Source of the DNA: JANOYJ01 sp963792485
GTDB taxonomy: Bacteria > Pseudomonadota > Alphaproteobacteria > Rhizobiales > Rhizobiaceae
Length of the DNA: 64,000 nucleotides
Assembly (NCBI GenBank): GCA_963792485.1
Contig: CAWBWL010000007.1
Location: 806,001 to 870,000, forward strand
Direction of reading: 5' to 3'
In this document: one piece after another, positions 47,030 through 56,078 of the stretch
Position numbering within the stretch: position 1 is the stretch's first letter
Layout of the letters: every line of letters begins with the position of its first letter
Translations under genes and position numbers: made by a program
Notes under the pieces: generated by a model
What the model saw: the letters and a program-made list of their open reading frames with translations, nothing else
Told to the model about the DNA's origin: nothing
Databases searched by the model: none

Positions 47030-47827
47030 ATGTATCAGACAAGCTATCACCGCGCCGCTTCGGTTTCCGATGCGGTGAAGAAAATGAAGGGCGCTGAGGA
47101 CGGTAAATATCTGTCCGGCGGCATGACGCTGATCCCGACGATGAAACAACGTTTGGCTTCACCGAGCGATGTCATCGACCTTGCGCACATCGCGGACATG
47201 AAGGGCGTCAAGGTGTCGGGCAAGACCGTCACCATCGGCGCGGCGACGACGCATGCGGAAGTGGCGGCGGATGCCAAGCTGCAAAACGCCTGTCCGGCGC
47301 TGGCTTCGCTTGCCAGCCATATCGGCGATCCGCATGTGCGCCACCGCGGCACGATTGGCGGCTCGATCTCCAACAACGACCCGGCGGCCGACTATCCTGC
47401 CGCAATGCTGGCGCTTGACGCGACGATCATCACCGACAAGCGCGCGATCCCGGCCAGCAAATTCTTCAAGGGACTGTTCGAAACAACCCTGAAGGATGGC
47501 GAAATCGTCAAGGCCGTGAGCTTCACCGCGCCAACCAAGGCCGCCTATTCCAAGTTCCCCAACCCCGCCTCGCTGTATGCGATGGCCGGCGTGTTCGTCG
47601 CCAAGCAGAAGGATGGGGTGCGCGTTGCCGTCACCGGCGCAGGCGAGGATGGCGTGTTCCGGCACAAGGGGCTGGAAGCGGCGCTCTCCAAAAAGTTCGA
47701 CGCGTCCTCGCTGGACGGCGTTGAAGTTTCAGCCAAGGGCCTGATGAGCGACATGCACGGCTCGGCTGTCTACCGGGCCAATCTCATCAAAGTGATGGCA
47801 AAGCGGGCTGTGGCAGCGGCGGGCTGA
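47030..47827 (+). CDS. coxM: CO-dehydrogenase-like FAD-binding medium subunit
   Basis: 265 residues. The FAD pyrophosphate-binding motifs are KYLSGGMTLIPTMK and the family TIGGSISNNDPAADYPAA. It accepts electrons from CoxS. The S-L-M gene order agrees with form II clusters; form I clusters run M-S-L. It begins 15 bases after coxL. No coxDEFG accessory genes follow. Confidence 0.9.
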   Translation: MYQTSYHRAASVSDAVKKMKGAEDGKYLSGGMTLIPTMKQRLASPSDVIDLAHIADMKGVKVSGKTVTIGAATTHAEVAADAKLQNACPALASLASHIGDPHVRHRGTIGGSISNNDPAADYPAAMLALDATIITDKRAIPASKFFKGLFETTLKDGEIVKAVSFTAPTKAAYSKFPNPASLYAMAGVFVAKQKDGVRVAVTGAGEDGVFRHKGLEAALSKKFDASSLDGVEVSAKGLMSDMHGSAVYRANLIKVMAKRAVAAAG

Positions 47828-47851
47828 GCAGGGCGTTATCAAGCGAATTGA

Positions 47852-47876
47852 AACGGGGCCGAACGGTCCCGTTTTT
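47852..47876 (+). terminator. Rho-independent terminator after coxM
   Basis: AACGGGGCC pairs with GGTCCCGTT (9 bp with one G-T pair) over a GAAC loop, followed by TTT. It starts 25 bases after the coxM stop. Confidence 0.8.
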
Positions 47877-47988
47877 CATGGCGTTGGTGCAGCGATTTTC
47901 ATTGCCAAATCCTTCCAAACTATTCGGCGATTTCTTGTTCAATCCATCAGTCTATTCAATGGCTTGGGAATTCTTCACGGACGACTGA

Positions 47989-48420
47989 TCAGCATTCGGG
48001 GAGGTTTACGGCCAACGCCCCCGGCAGCAACGCCGTCAGTACCAGCCCGTTGGCATGGCCCGGCAAAGGCGGTCCGTAGTCGAAGACCAAATCATCGTCG
48101 GGCCGGAACGCCATCACCGGCAAGCGTTATGGTCCCGGCGGCGCGCAGGGCGGCCTCCTGTGCCTCGGCCCGGGCGGGGTCGATAGTGTCGGGCAGAAAG
48201 CCCAGAAGACCAAGGATCATCGCCCGGTCGGTGGCATGGCCCCTGCCGGTGAAAGCCAGCCTGCCCTACCATGCAGACTTGCACGCAGCCGGGTGTTCTG
48301 AGGCGGCTGTGCGTCGTGAAGCTCGTCCAGAAAGCGCGCCGCCGCCACCAGCGGTCCCATTGTGTGCGAAGATGACGTTCCAATGCCGATCTTGAAGATA
48401 TCGAAGGTCGAAAGGAACAT
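47989..48420 (-). pseudogene. sdaA: L-serine ammonia-lyase (sdaA) remnant
   Basis: The start MFLSTFDIFKIGIGTSSSHTMGPLVAAARFLDELHD is the conserved N-terminus of single-chain L-serine dehydratase. The frame then breaks twice: LAFTGRGHATDRAMILGLLGFLPDTIDPARAEA continues in a second frame and DDDLVFDYGPPLPGHANG in a third, before a stop at 47989. Only about 140 of some 460 residues remain and the iron-sulfur catalytic domain is absent, so this is a true remnant. It lies downstream of gcvP on the same strand. Confidence 0.85.
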
Positions 48421-48443
48421 CGTGCGCTTTTACTGTTTGCAAA

Positions 48444-48465
48444 GGGCGGCATCGAAGCGCCGCCC
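48444..48465 (-). terminator. Hairpin after gcvP
   Basis: GGGCGGC and GCCGCCC pair over an 8-base loop, and on the minus strand the stem is followed by a short T-stretch (TTTGC). It lies between the gcvP stop and the sdaA remnant, so it probably ends the gcv transcript. Confidence 0.55.
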
Positions 48466-48486
48466 AGTTGGCTCCTCCGGCCAGGA

Positions 48487-51336
48487 TTACTCGGCGGCTT
48501 CCATGTAGCTTTCAAGCGGCGGACATGAGCAGACCAGGTTCCGGTCACCGTAGACATTGTCGACGCGGTTAACCGGGGACCAGTATTTGTCCACCCGGAA
48601 GGCGCCTGCCGGATAGCAGGCCACCTCGCGGCTGTAAGGGCGGTCCCATTCGCCGACCAGATCTTCGACTGTGTGCGGCGCGCGCTTGAGCGGATTATTT
48701 TCCGGGTCGAGTTTGCCTTCGGCAATTGCTTCGGCTTCGGACGCGATGCCCAGCATGGCGGCGATGAAACGGTCGAGTTCCGCTTTAGGCTCGCTTTCGG
48801 TGGGTTCAACCATCAGCGTTCCCGCGACCGGCCAGCTCATTGTCGGCGCATGGAAGCCACTGTCGATCAGGCGCTTGGCCACGTCGTCTACTGACACGCC
48901 GGCCTTGTCCTTCATCACGCGCGTGTCCAGGATGCACTCGTGCGCAACCCGCCCGCCCTTTGATGAATAAAGGATCGGGAAGGCATTCTTCAGCTTGCTG
49001 GCGATGTAGTTGGCATTCAGGATTGCCACCTTGGTGGCTTGCGTCAGCCCTTCGCCGCCCATCAGCAGGCAATAGGCCCAGGAGATCAGCAGGATCGATG
49101 CCGAACCATAAGGCGCCGACGACACTGCGCCGCCGTCTGCAATCATCGGATTGCCCGGCAGATGCGGAGCCAGATGCGCCTTGACGCCAATCGGCCCCAT
49201 GCCCGGACCGCCGCCGCCATGTGGAATGGCAAAGGTCTTGTGCAGGTTCAGATGGCTGACGTCCGACCCGATGTCGCCGGGACGGGACAGGCCGACCATG
49301 GCGTTCATGTTGGCGCCGTCGAGATAGACCTGCCCGCCGTGCTTGTGCGTGATCTCGCAGATCTCGCGTGCGGTCTCCTCGAACACGCCATGTGTCGACG
49401 GGTAGGTGATCATGCAGGCGGCAAGATTTGCCGAATGCAGTTCCGCCTTGGCGCGGAAATCGTCCATGTCGATGTCGCCGTTCGGCGCGACGCCGACGAC
49501 GACAACTTTCATTCCGACCATCTGCGCCGAAGCCGGATTGGTGCCATGCGCCGAGGTCGGGATCAGGCAGACATCGCGATGCCCTTGACCTTGGGCGCGG
49601 TGATACGCCTGAATCGTCAGCAGGCCCGCATATTCCCCCTGCGCGCCGGAGTTCGGCTGCAGGGAGAAGGCGTCGTAGCCGGTGATCAGGCAAAGCTTTG
49701 CGTCCAAGTCCCGCAGCATCTCGGCATAGCCCGCCGTCTGGCTGTCAGGCGCAAAGGGGTGGACATCCGAGAATTCCGGCCAGCTCAACGCCATCATCTC
49801 GGCGGTGGCATTCAGCTTCATTGTGCAGGAGCCGAGCGGGATCATTGAGCGATCCAGCGCCAGGTCACGGTCGGCCAGACGGCGCATATAGCGCGTCATT
49901 TCCGCCTCGGCCCGGTTCATGTGGAAAATTGGATGCGTCAGGTAGGGCGAGGTGCGCAACAGTTTTTCCGGGAACCGGTAGGCATGGACAAGATCATCGT
50001 CCTTACGCTCGATGCCGAAAGCGCGCCAGATGGCTTCGGTATGGCTGCGCCGGGTGCGTTCGTCGAACGTAATGCCGATTTTTGTTGCTCCCACCTTGCG
50101 CAGGTTGATCCCTTCAGCCTCAGCCGTTTTCAGGATCGCACCCTGCACCGCGCCAACTTCGACAGTGATCGTGTCGAAAAAGGTGGCGGGTTCCACGGTA
50201 AAGCCATGAGCCTCAAACCCGTTGACCAGACGCACCAGCTTGCGGTGAATGCGCTCGGCAATGGCCCTCAAGCCTTCGGGACCGTGGAAGACGGCATACA
50301 TCGAGGCCATGACCGCCAGCAGCGCTTGCGCGGTGCAGACGTTCGAGGTGGCCTTCTCGCGGCGGATATGCTGCTCGCGGGTTTGCAGGCTGAGGCGATA
50401 GGCGCGGTTGCCGCGCGCATCGATGGAAACGCCGACAATGCGCCCGGGCATGTTCCGCTTCAACGCATCCTTCACGGCCATGTATGCGGCATGCGGGCCT
50501 CCATAGCCCAACGGCACGCCGAACCGCTGTGTCGTGCCGATAGCGATATCCGCCCCCATTTCACCCGGCGCTTTCAAGATGGTCAGCGCCAGCGGGTCGG
50601 CTGCCACACACGCCAATGCTCCGGCTTCATGCAGCGAGGCGATCACTTTGGTGAAGTCGTTCACATGGCCGTAAGTGCCCGGATACTGGAAAATGGCGCC
50701 AAAAACCTGCGTCGGGTCCAGATCGGCAAACGGATCGCCGACGATCACCTGCCAGCCCAGAGGCTCGGCGCGGGTGTGGATGACGGCAATCGTCTGCGGA
50801 TGGCAGTGGTGATCGACAAAAAAGGCGGTCGCTTTCGACTTGGCCGAACGCTGGCACAGTGCCATCGCCTCGGCTGCGGCGGTGCCTTCGTCCAAAAGCG
50901 AGGCGTTGGCAACGTCGAGCGCCGTAAGGTCGGAAATCATCGTCTGGTAGTTCAGAAGCGCCTCAAGGCGGCCTTGCGAAATTTCAGGCTGATAGGGCGT
51001 GTACGCGGTGTACCAGGCGGGATTTTCAAAGATGTTGCGCTGGATTGCGGGCGGCGTGACCGTGCCGTGATAGCCCTGCCCGATCAGGCTGGTCATCACA
51101 CGGTTCTTGCCCGCGACTTCGCGCAGCCGGTTCAGGACAGCCTGTTCCGACAGCGCCTTGCCCCATGCAAGCGGCGTGCGCAGGCGGATGCCTTCGGGAA
51201 CGATGCTGTCGATCAGCGCATCAAGGCTCAACGCGCCGACGGACTTGAGCATGTCGGACATCTCTGCCGGAGACGGACCGATATGGCGCCGGTTGGCAAA
51301 ATCATAGGGTGCGTAATTGGACTCTGAATAGCTCAT
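48487..51336 (-). CDS. gcvP: Glycine dehydrogenase (decarboxylating), P-protein
   Basis: 949 residues, the usual length of single-chain P-protein. The N-terminal half has FANRHIGPSPAEMSDML; the PLP lysine lies in LNLHKTFAIPHGGGGPGMGPIGV. It decarboxylates glycine and passes aminomethyl to the lipoyl arm of GcvH. It starts nine bases after gcvH. It is the last gene of the gcvTHP operon before a hairpin and a decayed sdaA. Confidence 0.95.
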   Translation of the reverse strand: MSYSESNYAPYDFANRRHIGPSPAEMSDMLKSVGALSLDALIDSIVPEGIRLRTPLAWGKALSEQAVLNRLREVAGKNRVMTSLIGQGYHGTVTPPAIQRNIFENPAWYTAYTPYQPEISQGRLEALLNYQTMISDLTALDVANASLLDEGTAAAEAMALCQRSAKSKATAFFVDHHCHPQTIAVIHTRAEPLGWQVIVGDPFADLDPTQVFGAIFQYPGTYGHVNDFTKVIASLHEAGALACVAADPLALTILKAPGEMGADIAIGTTQRFGVPLGYGGPHAAYMAVKDALKRNMPGRIVGVSIDARGNRAYRLSLQTREQHIRREKATSNVCTAQALLAVMASMYAVFHGPEGLRAIAERIHRKLVRLVNGFEAHGFTVEPATFFDTITVEVGAVQGAILKTAEAEGINLRKVGATKIGITFDERTRRSHTEAIWRAFGIERKDDDLVHAYRFPEKLLRTSPYLTHPIFHMNRAEAEMTRYMRRLADRDLALDRSMIPLGSCTMKLNATAEMMALSWPEFSDVHPFAPDSQTAGYAEMLRDLDAKLCLITGYDAFSLQPNSGAQGEYAGLLTIQAYHRAQGQGHRDVCLIPTSAHGTNPASAQMVGMKVVVVGVAPNGDIDMDDFRAKAELHSANLAACMITYPSTHGVFEETAREICEITHKHGGQVYLDGANMNAMVGLSRPGDIGSDVSHLNLHKTFAIPHGGGGPGMGPIGVKAHLAPHLPGNPMIADGGAVSSAPYGSASILLISWAYCLLMGGEGLTQATKVAILNANYIASKLKNAFPILYSSKGGRVAHECILDTRVMKDKAGVSVDDVAKRLIDSGFHAPTMSWPVAGTLMVEPTESEPKAELDRFIAAMLGIASEAEAIAEGKLDPENNPLKRAPHTVEDLVGEWDRPYSREVACYPAGAFRVDKYWSPVNRVDNVYGDRNLVCSCPPLESYMEAAE

Positions 51337-51345
51337 TTTTTCCTC

Positions 51346-51708
51346 TCAGCCGACCAATGCCAGATAGGCTGCTTCGTCCATGAGCCCGTCAGCGTCCGAG
51401 GCGCGCGCCAGCTTCAGCTTGAAGAACCAGGCCGCACCCTGCGGATCAGCGTTGACGAGCGACGAATCGTTGACGACCGCCTCATTGGATTCGATGATTT
51501 CACCATCGAGCGGGCAATAGACATCGGACGCCGCCTTGACTGATTCGACAGTGGCGGCAGCATCACCCTTGCTGAAGCGCGATCCGGCTGCAGGAAGTTC
51601 GACGAACACAAGATCGCCCAACTGTTCGACCGCATGTTTGGTGATGCCGACGGTTGCAACATCGCCAACAATGTCCAGCCATTCATGGTCTTCTGTAAAT
51701 TTGATCAT
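51346..51708 (-). CDS. gcvH: Glycine cleavage system H-protein
   Basis: 120 residues. The lipoylated lysine is K58 in VESVKAASDVY; HEWLDI and GDLVFVELP are typical. It shuttles the aminomethyl group between GcvP, GcvT and the lipoamide dehydrogenase. It lies between gcvT and gcvP with 11 and 9 base gaps. It needs lipoylation, and the lipA-like gene upstream is not functional, so another lipoate route must exist elsewhere. Confidence 0.95.
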   Translation of the reverse strand: MIKFTEDHEWLDIVGDVATVGITKHAVEQLGDLVFVELPAAGSRFSKGDAAATVESVKAASDVYCPLDGEIIESNEAVVNDSSLVNADPQGAAWFFKLKLARASDADGLMDEAAYLALVG

Positions 51709-51719
51709 TTCGAAACTCC

Positions 51720-52862
51720 TCAGGTGCGCTTGTAGCGGGGGGTGATGAAGGGAAGGGTTGAGACCAGGACAGGAAGGCGCTTGCCACGCACTTCGACAAA
51801 CAGGCGTGTGCCTGTTCCGGAAGAGCTGGCGATAACATAGCCCATGGCGACTGGCCGGTCGGCTGTCGGGCCAAACCCGCCGGATGTGACGGTGCCGATC
51901 GGTGTGTCCGAGCTTTCGTCGGTGAACAATTCGGCGCCTGCACGGACGGGCGCCCGGCCTTCAGCGGCCAGACCTACGCGGCGGCGGGAAGCGCCCTTCT
52001 CGAATTCCGGAAGGATCACGTCCGCACCGGGAAAACCGCCCGCGCGGGCGCCACCCGTGCGGCGCACCTTCTGCACAGCCCACTCCAGCGACGCGGCGAC
52101 CGGGGTGGTCGTCGTACCAATGTCATTGCCGTACAGGCAAAGACCGGCTTCGAGGCGCAAGCTGTCGCGGGCGCCAAGGCCGATCAGATGCACATCCGGA
52201 TCAGCCAGCAGGGCTTTCGTCAATTCCACAGCCTTGCCGGCTGGTACGGAAATCTCATAGCCGTCCTCACCGCAATAGCCGGAGCGGGAGACGATGCAGG
52301 ACGCGCCGGCCAGCGTCACGTCCTTCACGTCCATGAAAGCCATGGCAGCGACTTCGGGATTGAGCTTGGCCAACGCCGATTCCGCAGCCGGCCCCTGCAG
52401 GGCGATCAGCCCGCGATCAGTCAGTTCTTCGATGTCGCAGACATCCGACAGGTGTTTGCGCAGGTGTGCGATATCCTGGACTTTGCAGGAGGCGTTGACC
52501 ACAAGAAACAGGTGATCGCCGCGGTTGGCGAACATCAGATCGTCCAGAATGCCACCTTTGGCATCGGTGAACAGGCCGTAGCGCTGGCGGCCAACTTTCA
52601 GCCCCAGCACATCAACGGGCAACAGGCGTTCCAGCGCAAGCGCGGCGTCTTCAACCTTGCCGGACTTCGGGCGCAGAATAATTTGGCCCATGTGGCCGAC
52701 GTCGAACAGGCCTGCCTTGGCACGGGTGTGAAGATGCTCCTTCATCACGCCTTCCGGGAATTGTATGGGCATTTCATAACCTGCGAATTCCACCATCTTG
52801 CCACCGAGTTCGGCGTTGAAAGCAGTCAGCGGTGTCTTCTTCATGTCGGTCGTTTCAGCCAT
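51720..52862 (-). CDS. gcvT: Aminomethyltransferase, T-protein
   Basis: 380 residues. Folate-binding and catalytic elements are recognisable: LFDVGHMGQI, the catalytic Asp region YGLFTDAKGGILDDL, and SRSGYCGEDGYEI. It transfers the methylene unit from GcvH to tetrahydrofolate. The start at 52862 (MAETTDMKKT) follows AAGGAG and overlaps the truncated lipA-like gene by eight bases, so translation of the two would be coupled. Confidence 0.93.
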   Translation of the reverse strand: MAETTDMKKTPLTAFNAELGGKMVEFAGYEMPIQFPEGVMKEHLHTRAKAGLFDVGHMGQIILRPKSGKVEDAALALERLLPVDVLGLKVGRQRYGLFTDAKGGILDDLMFANRGDHLFLVVNASCKVQDIAHLRKHLSDVCDIEELTDRGLIALQGPAAESALAKLNPEVAAMAFMDVKDVTLAGASCIVSRSGYCGEDGYEISVPAGKAVELTKALLADPDVHLIGLGARDSLRLEAGLCLYGNDIGTTTTPVAASLEWAVQKVRRTGGARAGGFPGADVILPEFEKGASRRRVGLAAEGRAPVRAGAELFTDESSDTPIGTVTSGGFGPTADRPVAMGYVIASSSGTGTRLFVEVRGKRLPVLVSTLPFITPRYKRT

Positions 52863-53307
52863 TGCGCAACTCCTTGCTGACGGTTTGGGCAACCCGTGCG
52901 GACCGCAACGCGGCAAACCCGTTGTCGGCGTGAAAAGAGGATCGGGTCATCGGCGTGGCGGATACGACCATAAAACCCTTTGACAGGGCAATGTCCTTTA
53001 TGGTGCGGAATTCATCCGGGGACAGGAAGCGGTCAATCGGCTGGAGATATTGGCCAACGGTCAGGATATCGACACCAGCGATGCGCATGTCATCCATCAC
53101 CTGGCGCAGCTCTTCCAGTGTGCTGTTGGGACAGACCGCCTCTTCGCAGTATGTCGAAAGAGCCTGTTCCTTCAGGAATTGCCTAGTTTGTACATACCCG
53201 GCATTTTCCGCGCGCGCGACCCGGATCCATGCCAGTTTGCGCGGAACTGCGCTTTCAGGACGGTGAGCCTTTTCCGGGTGGTGCAAACGATTCTCGGTTG
53301 TGATCAT
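52855..53307 (-). pseudogene. lipA: Lipoyl synthase (lipA-like) gene with in-frame internal deletion
   Basis: 150 residues in one open frame. The first 60 or so match the LipA N-terminus (HPEKAHRPESAVPRKLAWIRV and TYCEEAVCPN), and the rest matches the C-terminus (ELRQVMDDMRIAGVDILTVGQYLQP, SPDEF, RSSFHAD). The middle, some 165 residues with the radical-SAM CxxxCxxC cluster and SAM site, is missing. It cannot make lipoyl groups, yet the frame is intact and the stop overlaps gcvT. Just upstream (53308-53420) the minus strand shows a frameshifted IVEGDAHPLA and GIGEAIKEACLAALG, perhaps the tail of a lipoate-ligase-like gene; that part is weak. Confidence 0.8.
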
Positions 53308-53591
53308 TCTTAATCCCATCACAGATGCAAATGCTTGCCAAGCGCGGCAAGGCAGGCCTCCTTGATCGCCTCGCCAATGCCAGAGGATGGGCGTCCCCCT
53401 CGACGATCCGCTCGGAGCTTGCAGATGGCTGACCTGAGACAGGAGGTGCGGCGTCAAGGGGACGGAACCGTTTGTCTGGCCAGAGCCCAGCTACATGATC
53501 AGTGCGAACACCGGCTGTTTAGGCCTTTCTTGACTTTTGACAATTTCATTATTCTAATCATAGATTGAGTTTGGCTAACACTAGGTCAGTC

Positions 53592-54482
53592 ATGAAAAAC
53601 GTCCCGACGGAGCTGCTGCGCACGTTTATCAAGGCCATCGACAGCGGCAGCTTTACCCGCGCCGGCGAACTTGTCGGCCGCACCCCGTCGGCCATCAGTC
53701 TTCAAATCAAGCGACTGGAAGAAATCGCGGATGCGACGCTTTTTCAAAGGGATGCCCACAAGCTGCAACTCACTGCGGACGGCAGGACCGTTTCTCAATT
53801 TGCCCGGCGCATCCTTGCTCTTAACGACGAACTCCTGTCCAACCTGCGACAGCCATCGGTCATGGGCCGGGTGCGTTTGGGGGCACCCCATGAATACACG
53901 GCCTCGCTCCTGCCTGAGTTCCTGGGTAAGTTCGCACAAGCACATCCGAACGTCATGCTTGAGGTGACAAGCGATCTCAGCAAAAATCTGCTGCGCCGCC
54001 AGCTGAGTGGCGAGTTCGATCTGGTCATCGCGCTTCACGAGGATTCTGCCTCTCCGGGCGGTCGCCTCGTCTTTACAGAACCACTCGTCTGGGTGGGCAG
54101 CAAGGATCATGCAAGCCATCTGCAGACCCCCCTGCCGCTGGTCCTGGCTCCGCCGCCCTGCATCTATCGAAACCGGATCCTGCAAAGCCTGAACCAGGCC
54201 CAACGGGCATACCGTATCGTTTATCTCAGCTCGAGCTATAGCGGGATTTCGGCGGCTGTGCGTGCTGGCATCGGCATAACCGTAATGGCTGGCAGCGCGA
54301 TCCCGCCCGGCAGCAAGACCTTTGCCGAGCGCGACGGCTTGCCCAATATGGGGGAGCTTGAATTGCGGCTGCACCGGGCGCCGGAAAGCAACTCCGAAGC
54401 GCTGCAGAGGCTCGAAGAATACATCGCAGGCAGCTTTGCAAACTCAGTTCCCGCGCGAACCTCTGGTCTTGCGAGTGAATGA
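53592..54482 (+). CDS. LysR-family transcriptional regulator
   Basis: 296 residues. The N-terminal winged helix reads LLRTFIKAIDSGSFTRAGELVGRTPSAISLQIKRLEEIADATLFQR, followed by a periplasmic-binding-like ligand domain. It is divergent from the lipA-like/gcvTHP operon and may regulate it, as GcvA does in enterobacteria, though it does not obviously belong to the GcvA subgroup. The ATG at 53592 is preferred over an in-frame TTG at 53565. Confidence 0.85.
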   Translation: MKNVPTELLRTFIKAIDSGSFTRAGELVGRTPSAISLQIKRLEEIADATLFQRDAHKLQLTADGRTVSQFARRILALNDELLSNLRQPSVMGRVRLGAPHEYTASLLPEFLGKFAQAHPNVMLEVTSDLSKNLLRRQLSGEFDLVIALHEDSASPGGRLVFTEPLVWVGSKDHASHLQTPLPLVLAPPPCIYRNRILQSLNQAQRAYRIVYLSSSYSGISAAVRAGIGITVMAGSAIPPGSKTFAERDGLPNMGELELRLHRAPESNSEALQRLEEYIAGSFANSVPARTSGLASE

Positions 54483-54549
54483 ACCACCGCTCTTTGCAAT
54501 ACAGGATGGGTGGAGGATATGCCCGGCAACCTGGGTTCAGATTGGCGTT

Positions 54550-54811
54550 GGTGCAGCGATCAGCAACGATACTTGTGTGCCATGGCAGAACTCGGACCCG
54601 GCCGGCACAAACCGGAGACATCGTTTCGGTCCTGGGCGTGGAAGCGGCAAATGTGGCAACTGTTCGCCAGCCGCTCATCAACAAGGGTATGGTATGAAGC
54701 CCGCGCCATGGCGAAACAACATTCGCTGTTCCCATGTTCTACCGGTTCATGAAACGGCAGATTCCCGAACTCGAAAAGCACATTCCCAAGCGATGGGTGC
54801 GCTCGGAATGA
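54550..54811 (+). pseudogene. C-terminal remnant of an AAA-ATPase-like protein
   Basis: Three frames in succession give QQRYLCAMAELGPGRHK, then TGDIVSVLGVEAANVATVRQPLINKGMV, then RHGETTFAVPMFYRFMKRQIPELEKHIPKRW and a stop at 54811. Together they match the winged-helix C-terminus of an AAA-family ATPase found in phages and integrated elements. Two frameshifts and no ATPase core mean it is dead. It marks old mobile DNA between the LysR gene and the CoA-transferase gene. Confidence 0.5.
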
Positions 54812-54857
54812 GGCGGCTTCGTAAAAGGCGGATGGAGATGCCGCTCTTTGATGATTT

Positions 54858-56036
54858 CTATCTCACTTCGTGATCCATTTTTGGAAAGCCCAGTTCCTCA
54901 AGCACCTGCCGCGTGTGCTCGCCAAGTCTGGGTGAAGCTGTCCCCGCCATCATGCGTTCAGCGTCGAGCATGATCGGCGTGCGCACAGCCGGAACAGTCG
55001 CATTGCCCAGTGGAAGCGACGCCTGCATCTGCCGGTGCCGCACCTGCGGATCGGCAAAGACATCGGCTACTGAGTTGATCGGCCCGGCTGGCACATTGGC
55101 CGCTTCGAACCTCGCAAGAAGTTCAGCGCCGGTAAAACTGACGGTCAGCACATCCAGTCTGCGGTCCAGCGTGGCGCGGTTTTCAACGCGCCTGGCATTT
55201 GTTGCAAACTGCGGGTCAGCAGCAAGCCTGACGTCACCCAGAACTGCGCATGTGCTTTGCCATTGGCGGTCATTGCCGCAGGCGAGAATAATGAAGCCAT
55301 CGCGCACGGGACAGACGCGGTAAGGCGCAATATTCGGATGGCTGTTACCCAGGCGTTTTGGCGGATCACCCGAGACCAGATAGTTCAGGGCCTGGTTGGC
55401 AAGAACGCCAACCTGCGTATCCAGTAACGCCATGTCGACAAAGGAGCCCTCACCAGTGATGGAGCGGCGGATCAGCGCGGACTGGATTGCGATGACTGCG
55501 TAAAGACCGGTGAAGAGGTCAGCATAGGCGACGCCAACCTTCATCGGGCTGCCATCCGGTTCCCCGGTCAAATCCATGATGCCGCCCATGCCCTGGATCA
55601 TGAAGTCATAGCCGGGGCGGCTCGCATAAGGTCCATCCTGGCCAAAGCCTGTGATGGAGCAGTAAACCAGCCGGGGATTGATGCTTTTCAGGCTCTCTTG
55701 ATCAAGACCGTACTTCTTCAGACCGCCAACCTTGAAATTTTCGATCACGACATCCGCCCCGGCAGCGAGCTTGCGGATGATCGCTTGGCCTTCGGTGGTT
55801 TCAAGATCAATAGCGACGGACTTCTTGCCGCGATTACAGGCATGAAAATAGGCCGCGTCCTTGGAGCCGTCTTCATAGCTGACAAATGGCGGCCCCCATT
55901 GGCGGGTGTCGTCACCGGCGCCGGGCTTCTCGACCTTTATGACTTCCGCGCCGAGGTCAGCCAGGATCTGACCGGCCCAGGGTCCAGCCAGTATCCGCGC
56001 GAGTTCAATCACTTTGAGGCCTGAGAGCGGTTTCAT
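54858..56036 (-). CDS. CaiB/BaiF family III CoA transferase
   Basis: 392 residues. Start LSGLKVIELARILAGPWAGQILADLGAEVIKVE and the catalytic Asp in GYDFMIQGMGG are typical of class III CoA transferases (formyl-CoA, carnitine or succinyl-CoA type). The acceptor cannot be told from sequence. It appears to be a single transcription unit, with 42 bp separating it from the GGDEF-EAL gene, which is on the same strand upstream, so co-transcription is possible. Confidence 0.9.
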   Translation of the reverse strand: MKPLSGLKVIELARILAGPWAGQILADLGAEVIKVEKPGAGDDTRQWGPPFVSYEDGSKDAAYFHACNRGKKSVAIDLETTEGQAIIRKLAAGADVVIENFKVGGLKKYGLDQESLKSINPRLVYCSITGFGQDGPYASRPGYDFMIQGMGGIMDLTGEPDGSPMKVGVAYADLFTGLYAVIAIQSALIRRSITGEGSFVDMALLDTQVGVLANQALNYLVSGDPPKRLGNSHPNIAPYRVCPVRDGFIILACGNDRQWQSTCAVLGDVRLAADPQFATNARRVENRATLDRRLDVLTVSFTGAELLARFEAANVPAGPINSVADVFADPQVRHRQMQASLPLGNATVPAVRTPIMLDAERMMAGTASPRLGEHTRQVLEELGFPKMDHEVR

Positions 56037-56078
56037 ACCCGCCGATTAGCGCGAAACCGCACGAAGCGAAATGGCAAA

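Noticed and set aside
45299..47149. 616-residue minus-strand open frame across coxL
   Set aside because: It lies antisense to a well conserved enzyme and shows arginine- and histidine-rich composition typical of an antisense shadow.
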